Shown here in pieces: positions 30,863 to 41,194 of a stretch of 64,000 nucleotides of DNA. Each line of letters opens with the position of its first letter. Within the stretch, counting starts at the first letter, position 1. The stretch lies in NCBI GenBank assembly GCA_963782555.1, contig CAWAKB010000002.1, positions 124,001-188,000 on the forward strand, in the 5' to 3' direction. The translations under genes were made by a program, and so were the position numbers. Below the pieces are notes generated by a model that was not told where the DNA came from, searched no databases, and saw only the letters and a program-made list of their open reading frames with translations. This DNA comes from Hyphomicrobium_A sp963782555. GTDB taxonomy: Bacteria > Pseudomonadota > Alphaproteobacteria > Rhizobiales > Hyphomicrobiaceae.

Positions 30863-32308
30863 TCAGCGGCTTTCCGCTATGGGTGCGCCGTTCTCGTCCA
30901 CGAAGGCGATGCGGATCATGTTGGTGGCGCCCGGCGATCCCAGCGGCACGCCCGCCGTGATGAGGATGCCGTCGCGCGGCTGCACGAACCCCTCGTCGAA
31001 GGCGATGCGGCAGGCCTTGCTCACCATGTCGGTGAGGTTGGCCGGGTCGCCCGTCAGCACCGACTGGATTCCCCAAACGAGCGACAGGCACCGGGCCGTG
31101 GCCTCGACCGGGGTGAGGCCGATGACGGGCAGCCCGGGCCGCTCGCGGGTAACGCGCATCGCGGTTGAGCCCGTAGCCGTGTAGCAGACGATCGCGGCGA
31201 GCTTCACCGTGTCGGCGATGGCGTGGGCGGCCGCCGCTATCGCATCGGCGCCGGTCGGCTGCGGCGTCGTTTGCGTCGCGTGCACGATGGCGTCGTAGCT
31301 GCGATCGCTTTCCACCTCGATGGCGATGCGGTCCATCATCTGGATCGCCTCGAGCGGAAACTGGCCGATCGCCGACTCCGCCGACAGCATGACGGCATCG
31401 GCGCCGTCGAACACCGCCGTTGCCACGTCGGAGACCTCAGCGCGCGTGGGCACCGGCGAGGAGATCATGCTCTCCAGCATCTGCGTGGCGACTACCACCG
31501 GCTTGCCGGCGGCGCGCGCCTTGCGCGTGATCTTCTTCTGCAGCCCCGGCACGCGCTCGACTGGGATCTCCACGCCGAGGTCGCCGCGGGCCACCATGAT
31601 GCCGTCCGAGGCCGCGATGATCGCGTCGAGATCGGCGATGGCGGACGGCTTCTCGATCTTGGCCAGGATCGCCGCGCGCTCGCCCACGAGCTTGCGCACG
31701 CCTTGCACGTCGCTTCCGCGCTGCACGAACGACAGCGCGATCCAGTCCACGCCGAGCTTCAAAACATACGCAAGATCGGCAGCGTCCTTCTCGGTGAGAG
31801 GGCCGACGGGGAGCACGGTGTCGGGTATGCTGATGCCCTTGCGGCTTGCGAGCGCGCCGCCCACCAGCACCTCGGCGGCAATGCTGTCGGACTTCTTCTC
31901 CAGCACCCGCATGCGGATCTTGCCGTCGTCGAGCAACAGCATGTGCCCTGGCTCGACGGCGGCGAAGATCTGCGGATGCGGCAGAAACACGCCCTCGCCG
32001 GAGCCGGGCTTCTCCTCGCGATGAAACTTGAAGCTGGCGCCGTCGTTGATGAAGGCGCGCCCGCCCGGGAACTCGCCGATACGCAACTTGGGGCCTTGCA
32101 GATCCGCCAGGATGCCGATGGGATGACGATGGCGCTTCGCGACCCAGCGGACCGAGTTCAGCAAGCTGCGCGCCGCCTCGTGCGAGGAATGGCTCATGTT
32201 GATGCGGAACACGTCGACGCCGGCCAGGAACAGCCGTTCGATCATCTCCGTCGCAGAGGAAGCCGGGCCCAAGGTTGCCACCACCTTGACCCGCCGGTCG
32301 CGTCTCAT
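30863..32308 (-). CDS. pyk: Pyruvate kinase
   Basis: 481 residues. Converts phosphoenolpyruvate and ADP to pyruvate and ATP, the last glycolytic step. Family motifs in order are KVVATLGPAS, FRINMSHSSH (substrate loop), ILADLQGPKLRIG, the catalytic-lysine helix LAKIEKPSAI, VARGDLGVEIP for Mg/K binding, and ATQMLESMI. The C-terminal domain (about 360-481) holds the allosteric region. The start at 32308 overlaps the stop of the DUF1036 gene upstream (ATGA), so the two are translationally coupled; this pairing is common in alphaproteobacteria. Confidence 0.96.
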   Translation of the reverse strand: MRRDRRVKVVATLGPASSATEMIERLFLAGVDVFRINMSHSSHEAARSLLNSVRWVAKRHRHPIGILADLQGPKLRIGEFPGGRAFINDGASFKFHREEKPGSGEGVFLPHPQIFAAVEPGHMLLLDDGKIRMRVLEKKSDSIAAEVLVGGALASRKGISIPDTVLPVGPLTEKDAADLAYVLKLGVDWIALSFVQRGSDVQGVRKLVGERAAILAKIEKPSAIADLDAIIAASDGIMVARGDLGVEIPVERVPGLQKKITRKARAAGKPVVVATQMLESMISSPVPTRAEVSDVATAVFDGADAVMLSAESAIGQFPLEAIQMMDRIAIEVESDRSYDAIVHATQTTPQPTGADAIAAAAHAIADTVKLAAIVCYTATGSTAMRVTRERPGLPVIGLTPVEATARCLSLVWGIQSVLTGDPANLTDMVSKACRIAFDEGFVQPRDGILITAGVPLGSPGATNMIRIAFVDENGAPIAESR

Positions 32309-32772
32309 TTCTCGTTCGCCCCTTGATCCTCTGGATCGGTGAGGCGGATGGTCCATTCCTGCGACTCGCCGGTGTCCACCTCGAAGAACCCCGTGCGCTT
32401 GTAGCCGCGTTTCACACAATCCTGAACACCATGGATCGCGAACGATTTGTCCTCGGTGCACATGAAGTTTTTACCGGCCCATTCCCCGCCGCGGTCATAA
32501 TCGAGGGCGTGCACGTAGATGAAGCGGCTCGGCACGGCGCCCTTGAGCAGCGTCTCGCAGGTCTGCGAGGCGATGTTCCACCAGCCTTCCGTGGCCCAGC
32601 CGTTGGCGTCGCGGTAGCCGACGGCGACGCCAACCCGGCTCGACGTCGAGTTGCAGAGCTTGAGGTCGGCCCGCGCCGGGGCGTTCGAGATCACGAGCAG
32701 GGGTACCAGCAACCCAGCGGCGAGGAGATGCCGCACGATGGGCCATAGCCGCTCTGGTCTGCTGGGCCGCAC
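32305..32772 (-). CDS. DUF1036 secreted protein coupled to pyk
   Basis: 155 residues from GTG 32772 (GGAG upstream) with a signal peptide ending at APARA near residue 35. The mature part is a DUF1036 domain: LKLCNSTSSRVGVAVGYRD at its start, GWWNIASQTCETLL, FIYVHALDYDRGG and FMCTEDKSFAI. Four cysteines probably form disulfides. DUF1036 proteins are small periplasmic proteins of unknown role. The stop codon overlaps the pyk start by 4 bp. The persistent link to pyruvate kinase is intriguing but its reason is unknown. Confidence 0.88.
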   Translation of the reverse strand: MRPSRPERLWPIVRHLLAAGLLVPLLVISNAPARADLKLCNSTSSRVGVAVGYRDANGWATEGWWNIASQTCETLLKGAVPSRFIYVHALDYDRGGEWAGKNFMCTEDKSFAIHGVQDCVKRGYKRTGFFEVDTGESQEWTIRLTDPEDQGANEK

Positions 32773-33065
32773 GTGGTCAACTCCATTCCTCGCCGTGGAA
32801 GGTCAACTTTGAGCCGCACGAAGTTGGCGGCAATGAGATAGCGTTTTTCGTGGCGCTGGCGGCGCTGCCGTTGCGGACCCGAAGGGACCGGCAGCCGCCT
32901 TCGCGCCACGGCCCGCACCGGGCACGCAGGGTAGGGCGCATTTGCCATTGTGGGTCCTGATGACGTTGCTTCAGGGCGTGGTTTGCGCAATCGCTTGTCG
33001 GCCGTCAAGCGGCGCACCGCCGCGGGTAGTTTTCGCAAGGCCAAGCTGCCGCTATATTGGCATCC

Positions 33066-33965
33066 ATGTCAGACCCTGCCGGGTGCGCACCCGCTCCTCT
33101 CGTCGCACCCTCCCTCAACCAAAGCTACGAAATTTTGCCCGGCCGCACCGACGCCGGGCTCGTGCTCATCTGCGACCACGCCGTCAACGCTCTGCCCGAA
33201 GGCTACGGCACGCTGGGCTTGCCGCGCGGCGAGCTTAAGCGGCATATCGCCTATGACATCGGTGCCTATGCCGTGATGCAGCGCGTGGCCCGCACGTTGG
33301 GCGTGCCGGCGATCTCCACCCGCTTCTCGCGGCTCCTGATCGATGTCAATCGCGGCCTGGACGACCCGACCCTCATCATGCGCCTGTCGGATGGCGCCGT
33401 CGTCCCCGGCAACAGGCGGATCGAGCCTGAGGAGCGCGCGCGGCGCGTTGCCACCTATTACGAACCCTACCATCAGGCGATCGACGATCTGATCGAGCAG
33501 TGCATGGCTGCCGGCGTCCCGCCGGTGCTGTTGTCGATTCACAGTTTCACCGAGCATTGGAAGGGTGCGCCGCGGCCGTGGCATGCGGCGATCCTGTGGG
33601 ACCGGGACTACCGTTTCTCCGTGCCTCTGCTCGAGGCGCTGCGCGCAGACAAAAGCCTCCTCTTCGGAGAGAACGAGCCCTACGATGGAAAGCTTGCCGG
33701 CGACTGCATGTGGCAGCACGGGACGCGGCGCGGGCTCGCGCACACGATTCTCGAGGTGCGCCAGGATCTCATACGCGAGGAGGCGGGCCAGGCCGAGTGG
33801 GCCGAGCGAATCGCTGACGCCGTGATCGGCATTCTCGCCCGCCCAGATCTGCATGATTCGCTGCATGCGGTGCAGTATTTCGGCTCGCACACCGACAACG
33901 AGGGTCCGCCGCCCTTCTCCAGCCATGCAGGCGGTGCTCACGCGGCCGCGAGCAAAGGCTCGTGA
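33066..33965 (+). CDS. N-formylglutamate amidohydrolase family protein, copy 2
   Basis: 299 residues from ATG 33066. Same superfamily as the gene at 28090, with LVLICDHAVNALP (metal-site region), HIAYDIGAYAVM, FSRLLIDVNRGLDDP, the VLLSIHSFTEHW strand with His, and LAHTILEVRQDLI near the C-terminus. This subgroup is usually annotated only as N-formylglutamate amidohydrolase-like and its true substrate is unknown. It is divergent from DUF1036-pyk and upstream of gapR. The Ala/Gly/His-rich tail is unconserved. Confidence 0.85.
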   Translation: MSDPAGCAPAPLVAPSLNQSYEILPGRTDAGLVLICDHAVNALPEGYGTLGLPRGELKRHIAYDIGAYAVMQRVARTLGVPAISTRFSRLLIDVNRGLDDPTLIMRLSDGAVVPGNRRIEPEERARRVATYYEPYHQAIDDLIEQCMAAGVPPVLLSIHSFTEHWKGAPRPWHAAILWDRDYRFSVPLLEALRADKSLLFGENEPYDGKLAGDCMWQHGTRRGLAHTILEVRQDLIREEAGQAEWAERIADAVIGILARPDLHDSLHAVQYFGSHTDNEGPPPFSSHAGGAHAAASKGS

Positions 33966-34113
33966 CAGAGCTATTGCTTGGCGCCACAGCTGTGTGACAT
34001 GCGGGTGTCACGCCATGGTCAAGAAACCTCTGGATGGGGCGCGCTGGCGCCTTGAAGGCGCCTGGTGCCGTCGTTAGCGTTCCACCGACTCCATCACAGC
34101 GGGGAGACGAGGG

Positions 34114-34392
34114 ATGACGACGCTACAGGCTTCGGCGCAGAATCAATTGCGTCAGCTCGTCGAGCAGATCGAGCGGTTGGAAGAAGAGAAGAAGGCGCTG
34201 TCGGGCGACATCCGCGACAAATATCTGGAGGCCAAGGCGCTGGGCTTCGACGTCAAGGCGCTGCGCCAGATCGTGCGCCTGCGCAAGAAGAGCGCCACCG
34301 AGCGAACCGAGGAGGAGGCGATCCTCGAGGTCTACCTGCATGCGCTGGGTATGCTGGACGAGGCAGCCGGGGCCATGATCGCCGCCGAGTAG
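34114..34392 (+). CDS. gapR: GapR-like DUF2312 nucleoid-associated protein
   Basis: 92 residues, almost wholly charged coiled coil: LRQLVEQIERLEEEKKALSGDIRDKY, then EAKALGFDVKALRQIVRLRKKS, then EEEAILEVYLHALGM. This is the DUF2312 family, represented in Caulobacter by GapR, a tetrameric clamp that binds overtwisted DNA ahead of replication and transcription and stimulates topoisomerases. Length and all conserved blocks agree with GapR. GGGGAGA precedes the ATG. It stands between the amidohydrolase-family gene and oxyR. Confidence 0.9.
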   Translation: MTTLQASAQNQLRQLVEQIERLEEEKKALSGDIRDKYLEAKALGFDVKALRQIVRLRKKSATERTEEEAILEVYLHALGMLDEAAGAMIAAE

Positions 34393-34469
34393 CACGGGGC
34401 CGCAGCGCCGCTGCCGCGCACTCAACGCGCTTCGCACGGGCGCCTTGCGATGTTCGCGCAAGGAAGAGA

Positions 34470-34504
34470 GCGCCTCGGTCCGATTCGGCGCTCGGCCGAG
34501 GCGC
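34470..34504. repeat. Inverted repeat downstream of gapR
   Basis: GCGCCTCGG (34470-34478) and CCGAGGCGC (34496-34504) form a 9-bp perfect stem with a 17-base loop, about 80 bp after gapR. There is no T run, so it is not a clear intrinsic terminator; it may be a Rho-dependent end or an mRNA-stabilising hairpin. Confidence 0.5.
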
Positions 34505-34666
34505 CCACGGCAAGAGTAAGGGTTTCCCCCACCCCGCCGATTGAGGGGGACGACATCACCGAGGAGGCCTCGCGCGACATCGGCGGGAAGTCCACGTGTC
34601 CTGGTCTAGACAGGGGAAGGCATAAGTTCTAATCGTATATTGTTTCCCAGTGGATCAGAGTTTCTT

Positions 34667-35629
34667 ATGCCTCCGCATGTCACGCTGAAGCAGCTCCGCT
34701 ATTTCGATGCGTTGGCGCGTGAACAGCACTTCGGCCGCGCCGCCGAGGCCTGCTCCGTGACGCAGCCGGCGCTGTCCATGCAGATTCACGAGCTGGAGCA
34801 GCAGCTGGGCCTCGTCCTCGTCGAGCGCACCCGCTCGGGCGTGCTCCTCTCCGACAGGGGCCGCGAGGTCGCGGCGCGGGCGGCGCGCATCCTCGGAGAC
34901 GTGCGCGAGATGGTCGAGTTCGCGCAGCACGCCAACGAGGTGCTCTCCGGCTCCCTGCGGCTCGGGGTCATTCCTTCGATCGCGCCTTACATGCTGCCGC
35001 CGCTCTTGCCGCTCCTGCGCGACGGCTATCCCCATCTGGAGCTGCACGTGCGCGAGACGCAGACGCTGCCTCTGACGCAGGAGCTGGTCGACGGCAAGCT
35101 CGACGTGCTGCTCCTGGCGTTGCCGATCATCCATCCCGAGGTCGAGACGCAGCCCTTGTTCGACGACCGCTTCCTGCTGGCGCTACCGATGTCGCGGCGC
35201 TTGAACGCCCGCGTGCGCGCGACCAAGGATTTGCTCGAGCACGAGCGCCTGCTTCTCTTGGAGGAAGGCCACTGCCTGCGCGACCAGGCGCTCACCTACT
35301 GCAGCCTGCAGCAAGTCTCCACCGTCAACACGTTCGGCGTGTCGAGCCTATCCACCGTCGTGGAGATGGTGGCAGCGGGCTACGGCATCACGCTGCTGCC
35401 CGAGATGTGCCTCAACGTCGAGGCGCGCGGCCGCGAGATCGGGCTGACACGTTTCGTCGAGCCCGAGCCTCATCGCACCGTGGGCCTCGCCTGGCGCACG
35501 ACGTCGCCGAGGGCCGCCGATTTCCGCGAGCTTGGTCGACTGATCAAAGTTGCGTGGTCGAAGGGGTGCGTCCCGCCGGGTCGCAAGAATCCGCGGCACA
35601 AGCGTCCGCTCACCGCGTCGTCGTCTTGA
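34667..35629 (+). CDS. oxyR: Hydrogen-peroxide-responsive LysR regulator OxyR
   Basis: 320 residues from ATG 34667. N-terminal winged HTH (LKQLRYFDALAREQHFGRAAEAC, TQPALSMQIHELEQQLG) and a LysR effector domain. EEGHCLRDQALTYC carries Cys203 and Cys212, spaced nine apart like the redox pair C199/C208 of E. coli OxyR, which sets it apart from other LysR proteins. It senses H2O2 by disulfide formation and activates peroxide defence genes. No catalase or ahpC is adjacent, so its targets are elsewhere. The 3' end overlaps the convergent DUF882 gene by 20 bp. Confidence 0.92.
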   Translation: MPPHVTLKQLRYFDALAREQHFGRAAEACSVTQPALSMQIHELEQQLGLVLVERTRSGVLLSDRGREVAARAARILGDVREMVEFAQHANEVLSGSLRLGVIPSIAPYMLPPLLPLLRDGYPHLELHVRETQTLPLTQELVDGKLDVLLLALPIIHPEVETQPLFDDRFLLALPMSRRLNARVRATKDLLEHERLLLLEEGHCLRDQALTYCSLQQVSTVNTFGVSSLSTVVEMVAAGYGITLLPEMCLNVEARGREIGLTRFVEPEPHRTVGLAWRTTSPRAADFRELGRLIKVAWSKGCVPPGRKNPRHKRPLTASSS

Positions 35630-37121
35630 CCGAGCGCGAGGCGAGGTTCGAGGGGGCTTCGCGCATGCGCTGGGCCTCCTCCAGGGCGGATACATCCACG
35701 GCGTCGCCCTGGAACTGCTGAGCCCACATCGTCTCGGCCATCTGCAATCCCGGACGCAGCTTGAGCGGCAGCACGATCGGGCGGTCGTCCAAGAGCGCGA
35801 GCGTGCGCATGACGTCGGGACGCACGAGCTTGACGAGAGCACCGTCGTCGGCCGATGGCGACTGCGTCAGGAAGGGCGCGATGGGGAAGGGGCGGTAGGA
35901 CACCTCTTCGGGGTGGTCCTCATCGAACTCCGGCTGCGAAGCCCAACCGTTGCTCCAGCCGGCGCTGTCTGCATCCGAGAGGGTCGCATCTGCACCGGGG
36001 CGCGTCTCGGGCGCGAGTGCGGCAAGACGCGTTGGCGCTGGATGCGCCTCACGCGGGGCCGGTGGCGAGATCGCCGTGGTCTCCTCCAGCGAGGCGCTGA
36101 CCAGCCGGGCGAGCTTATCGCGGTCCGGCGCCGGAGGCCGCGGCGAGGAGTTGTCCGGCGTTCTCAGCGAGGCCAGCGTTATGAGCTCGTTGAGGCGGCC
36201 GCGCTCGGTCTCCGACGGCGCTGCATCGCGTGCAACCAAGGCCGGGGCGAGCGAGGCGACGCGGGTCGGCGGCGGGCTTACCGGCTGCGGGGGCGGCACC
36301 TTGAGGGCGGGCGCGCTTGCCTCGGCGACCTCGACCTTGGGCTTGTTGTGCAAATCGAAGAAGGCGGCGACCTGGGCCGCCAGATCCTTGTGGTGCGCCC
36401 GCGCGACGCGCACGTCGGCTGGCGTCAGGGGGCCGCCGCTGGCGGGCCTGTGCATGGTGTGCCCGTTGGGAAAGAGCAGGGCGAGCTCGTAGCGCGGCAG
36501 ACGCGGCCAGGCGCGCACGGGCCCTGAATCGACGTGCACGAAGGGAATGCCCGACGTCGGATAGTAGCCGACGCCGCCGCGCTCGCGGATGAGCGCGGAG
36601 TAGCGCATCTGCTTCAGTGAGATGTCGGGAAACGTCGCGTCGATCGCCATGCCGCGAATGTGGTAGCTGCGCTTGGCCTGGCCCCCGACGGTATGGCGCA
36701 GCATGTTGTTGGTCTTCTCCGAGCGATAGCCGCAGATGATATAGATCGGCTTCTTGCTGCCGAGCTCGGTGTGCATCTCCCACAACAGATCGATGGTCTT
36801 GGGGTCCATATTGGTTTCTTTGTTCTCGCGCCAGTCGCGCAAGAACCAGTTGAGCTTCGTCATCGCCTCGGGGACGTACTTGCCGTCCTTCTTGTAGGTG
36901 ATGGTCAGGCTCTCTTTGGTGTGGATGTGATAAAGCGAGATGGTGCGCGTCGAGCCGAAGTCGGCGACGACCTCAGGCGCGCCGGCACTCAAGCCCAATA
37001 GCGCCGCGGCCAGGCCCGCGAGGATCCCTCTTTTACGCAATACCAACGTGGCACCCCGTGTCCTGCCCGGCGTCCCTCGCGCCCGCGCGTTGCGGCGGGC
37101 GTTCCGGTATGCGACCGGCAT
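35610..37121 (-). CDS. DUF882 (YcbK/MepK-like) peptidoglycan endopeptidase with long Pro-rich tail
   Basis: 503 residues from ATG 37121 (GAGGGA upstream). An Arg-rich N-tail and signal/anchor span (about 28-50) precede the DUF882 domain (about 55-210), an M15-type zinc peptidase fold. The metal and catalytic residues lie in ICGYRSEKTN, SYHIRGMAID (His and Asp ligands) and HVDSG (final His). Family members cleave crosslinks in murein. The remaining ~290 residues are Pro/Ala-rich and low-complexity, unlike the ~180-residue E. coli form. It is next to an L,D-transpeptidase on the same strand, suggesting joint cell-wall remodelling. Confidence 0.85.
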   Translation of the reverse strand: MPVAYRNARRNARARGTPGRTRGATLVLRKRGILAGLAAALLGLSAGAPEVVADFGSTRTISLYHIHTKESLTITYKKDGKYVPEAMTKLNWFLRDWRENKETNMDPKTIDLLWEMHTELGSKKPIYIICGYRSEKTNNMLRHTVGGQAKRSYHIRGMAIDATFPDISLKQMRYSALIRERGGVGYYPTSGIPFVHVDSGPVRAWPRLPRYELALLFPNGHTMHRPASGGPLTPADVRVARAHHKDLAAQVAAFFDLHNKPKVEVAEASAPALKVPPPQPVSPPPTRVASLAPALVARDAAPSETERGRLNELITLASLRTPDNSSPRPPAPDRDKLARLVSASLEETTAISPPAPREAHPAPTRLAALAPETRPGADATLSDADSAGWSNGWASQPEFDEDHPEEVSYRPFPIAPFLTQSPSADDGALVKLVRPDVMRTLALLDDRPIVLPLKLRPGLQMAETMWAQQFQGDAVDVSALEEAQRMREAPSNLASRSVKTTTR

Positions 37122-37292
37122 TCACGTTCCCTCAGGGTTAATGCGAAACCCTTAAGAGTTGGTAACCTTTGAATGCGGGCAGATGTGGGCTCGCACAGGG
37201 CAAGATCGCGGCGGGCCTGATGCGGCGCCGGGCGTGCGTTGCCGCGCGAATGCGGAGCTGGCTGGAAATTCCCGTCGGCGCGGGGGCGGCCG

Positions 37293-39188
37293 TCAGAAGC
37301 CGCCGCCCAGGACCGACTGCACGTAGTCGCCCACGCTATTGCCGCGCCGCCGCTTGCCACCGCTGGTGCTGTTCCAGGAGAAGAAGCCGCCGCCGTCATC
37401 GACGCGCTCGAGCTGGACGGGTGCCAGGTGGTTGGGGCCCTTTGCGATCTGGTCCCACTTGCCGGCAAGCGCCTGGTCGATGCGCTTCTCGTGACCGTAG
37501 ATGTCGGCGGCCATCTGCGTCTTGCCGTCATCGTCCACCCAGGCGGTGAAGTAGGTGACGTGGACGGGGATCGGGTGCTCGATGGGAACCTCGTTGTTCT
37601 GAGGTCCATGCTCCATGAGGTTGTCGACCTTGGCGGCGTCCCACCCCTTGTCCTCGTTGAGGAGTATCTCGGCCAAGCGCTCCGGATTGCGCACGCGCAT
37701 GCAGCCATGGCTGTAGGCACGCACTGGTTGCTCGAACAGGCTCTTGGTCGGCGTGTCGTGCATGTAGACGAGGTGCTTGTTGGGGAAGGCGAACTTCACC
37801 ATGCCGAGCGCGTTGTGCGGACCCGGAGGCTGGTAGATGTCGAAACGGCGGATGTCGGTCTCGTCCCAGTCGACGTCGCTGGGGTCGATGGGGCGACCGT
37901 TCTGCGACAGGCGCAGCCCCTGGCGCTCGAAGTAGTCGCCGCCGCGCGCCAGGCTCGGATAGAGCTCGCGCACCTTGATCGAGTTGGGCACGTTCCAGCG
38001 CGGCTGGAAGTAGATGGTCGTCATGTTCTGCGAGAACACCGGCGTCTGCTTGTCGACTTTGCCGGTGATGACGCGCTCGGTGTGGATCACCTTACCGTCC
38101 TTGACGACGCGAACCTTGAACTCGGGGATGTTCACCCAAACGTAGAGATTGCCCATGTCTTCGGGCATCCAGCGCCACTCTTCCATGTTGGCGATGAGCT
38201 TCTCAGGCGTCAGGACCTCGAAATCGTTGAGGACGGCGCGCGTGCCGCTTCCGATCAGACCATCGGGCCTCAGCCCCTTCTCCTTCTGGAAGGCCATCAC
38301 CGCGTCTTTGAGCGCGTCGTCGTAGAAGGTCTCATCCGCGGGCGTTCCATCAGCCGCCGCCGCGGGCAGAGCGACCTTCAGGCGCTTGCGCAGAAACGCG
38401 ACGTCGGGATGTTTGGTGCCGGGCTTCAAGAGGGGCCCATCGGGAATGCGCACGATCTCGGCTGCGGCGGCGCCCTTGCGCAACGCGAGCAGCTTCTGGC
38501 GCAGCTTCTCGAACTGCGGATGTTGCGGATTGAAGCCGCGCAGCACCGCGTCGGGCGCGCTGGCGTCGGCGACCTTGGCCATCACGTCCTGCGGGTCGAG
38601 CAGTTGCGGTGTGCGGTCGAGATAGGAGCTCAAGTCGCCGGCGGGATTCATGATACGACCGCCGCGGGCATAGCGTGCGTACTTGAGGACGGCCTTGGAG
38701 AGGGTGAGCTCGGCTGCGGCGAGGGTCTCGGGCGTGGCCGTGGTGATCGGCCCGGGCAGCGTGAAGTCCGACGCTTTCAGCCCCCAATCGTCCGCCTTCT
38801 TGATCTCGGCGATGGCGGCATCGGCCTTGGACGTCATCGCGTCCTTGTCCACCCAGATGGGGGCGAAGGTGCGTCCCTGGTAGAAGGTGGTGAGGGACTT
38901 CAGGTCGGCTTGCGCCTGCTCGTCGGCATCGCTGGCAGGCGGCGTGGCCAAAAGCTGCTTCAGCGCGATGCCGAGCGGGTCGGTCGGCTCGGGCACAGGC
39001 GCGGCTGTTGGCGCGGGGCCCGGCGCTGCTTCGGCCGGGGGCGGGGCTACCGTCGCCACCTGGTGCGCGTTCGCCGGCGCCTTGGTCTGCTTTTGGGTCT
39101 GTTTCTCGGTCTGCGCCTGCGCGCTTACGCCCCCTGCCAGGATCGCCGTTGTGGCCAATCCCAACGCCAAAACGCATCGCATGTACAT
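37293..39188 (-). CDS. Murein L,D-transpeptidase (YkuD domain, YcbB/LdtD-like)
   Basis: 631 residues from ATG 39188. Signal peptide (MYMRCVLALGLATTAILAGG), Gln/Lys and Pro/Ala-rich linker, a scaffold domain, a peptidoglycan-binding helical motif (about 285-325; VMAFQKEKGLRPDGLIG) and the YkuD domain (about 345-530) with AYSHGCMRV, where Cys496 is the catalytic residue that forms 3-3 crosslinks or attaches proteins to murein. Overall architecture is that of the large YcbB-type enzymes. It lies upstream of the DUF882 endopeptidase across 171 bp, probably as a functional pair of hydrolase and transpeptidase. Confidence 0.9.
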   Translation of the reverse strand: MYMRCVLALGLATTAILAGGVSAQAQTEKQTQKQTKAPANAHQVATVAPPPAEAAPGPAPTAAPVPEPTDPLGIALKQLLATPPASDADEQAQADLKSLTTFYQGRTFAPIWVDKDAMTSKADAAIAEIKKADDWGLKASDFTLPGPITTATPETLAAAELTLSKAVLKYARYARGGRIMNPAGDLSSYLDRTPQLLDPQDVMAKVADASAPDAVLRGFNPQHPQFEKLRQKLLALRKGAAAAEIVRIPDGPLLKPGTKHPDVAFLRKRLKVALPAAAADGTPADETFYDDALKDAVMAFQKEKGLRPDGLIGSGTRAVLNDFEVLTPEKLIANMEEWRWMPEDMGNLYVWVNIPEFKVRVVKDGKVIHTERVITGKVDKQTPVFSQNMTTIYFQPRWNVPNSIKVRELYPSLARGGDYFERQGLRLSQNGRPIDPSDVDWDETDIRRFDIYQPPGPHNALGMVKFAFPNKHLVYMHDTPTKSLFEQPVRAYSHGCMRVRNPERLAEILLNEDKGWDAAKVDNLMEHGPQNNEVPIEHPIPVHVTYFTAWVDDDGKTQMAADIYGHEKRIDQALAGKWDQIAKGPNHLAPVQLERVDDGGGFFSWNSTSGGKRRRGNSVGDYVQSVLGGGF

Positions 39189-39435
39189 TACGCCGGTCTC
39201 CTGTCCGCGGCCGCACGCTAGCCGAGGCCACACGTGCTGACCACCCCCTGCGATTCCATTCCGCAGTCGGGGTGCGAACGGGGCGTGAGGAGTGTGGCTG
39301 AAATACGCCGGGCGGCCCGCGCGGGGGCGGTCCCGCGGGGCTCAAGTCTGCATGCGACTTTATGGACCTGGTGGCGAAGGCGGCGGCGGGGCGGCGGAGG
39401 GCATCGCCGCCCCGGACCGAGGCTCGAGTGCCCGT

Positions 39436-40941
<1,506 letters not shown>

Positions 40942-41194
40942 GGGGCACTCGAACTCAACCTCTACCAACCTCACCCCAACCGAGCCTCCCGAACTGCGTC
41001 AGGACTGGACACTCGGCCACCGGCGGGTCACTCAACAAAGGAGAGATTGCCCAACATGGGTAAATAAGCCGTTGCGATGGGGCCCAGGTTGATCCTTTTT
41101 TGGCCAGGCCGCGGCACGAGCGCAACTCGGGTTGCATCGCTGGCCCTCTATCGCGCATGGTTAAGGCCAACCCAAACCGTCTCTGGAGCACACG

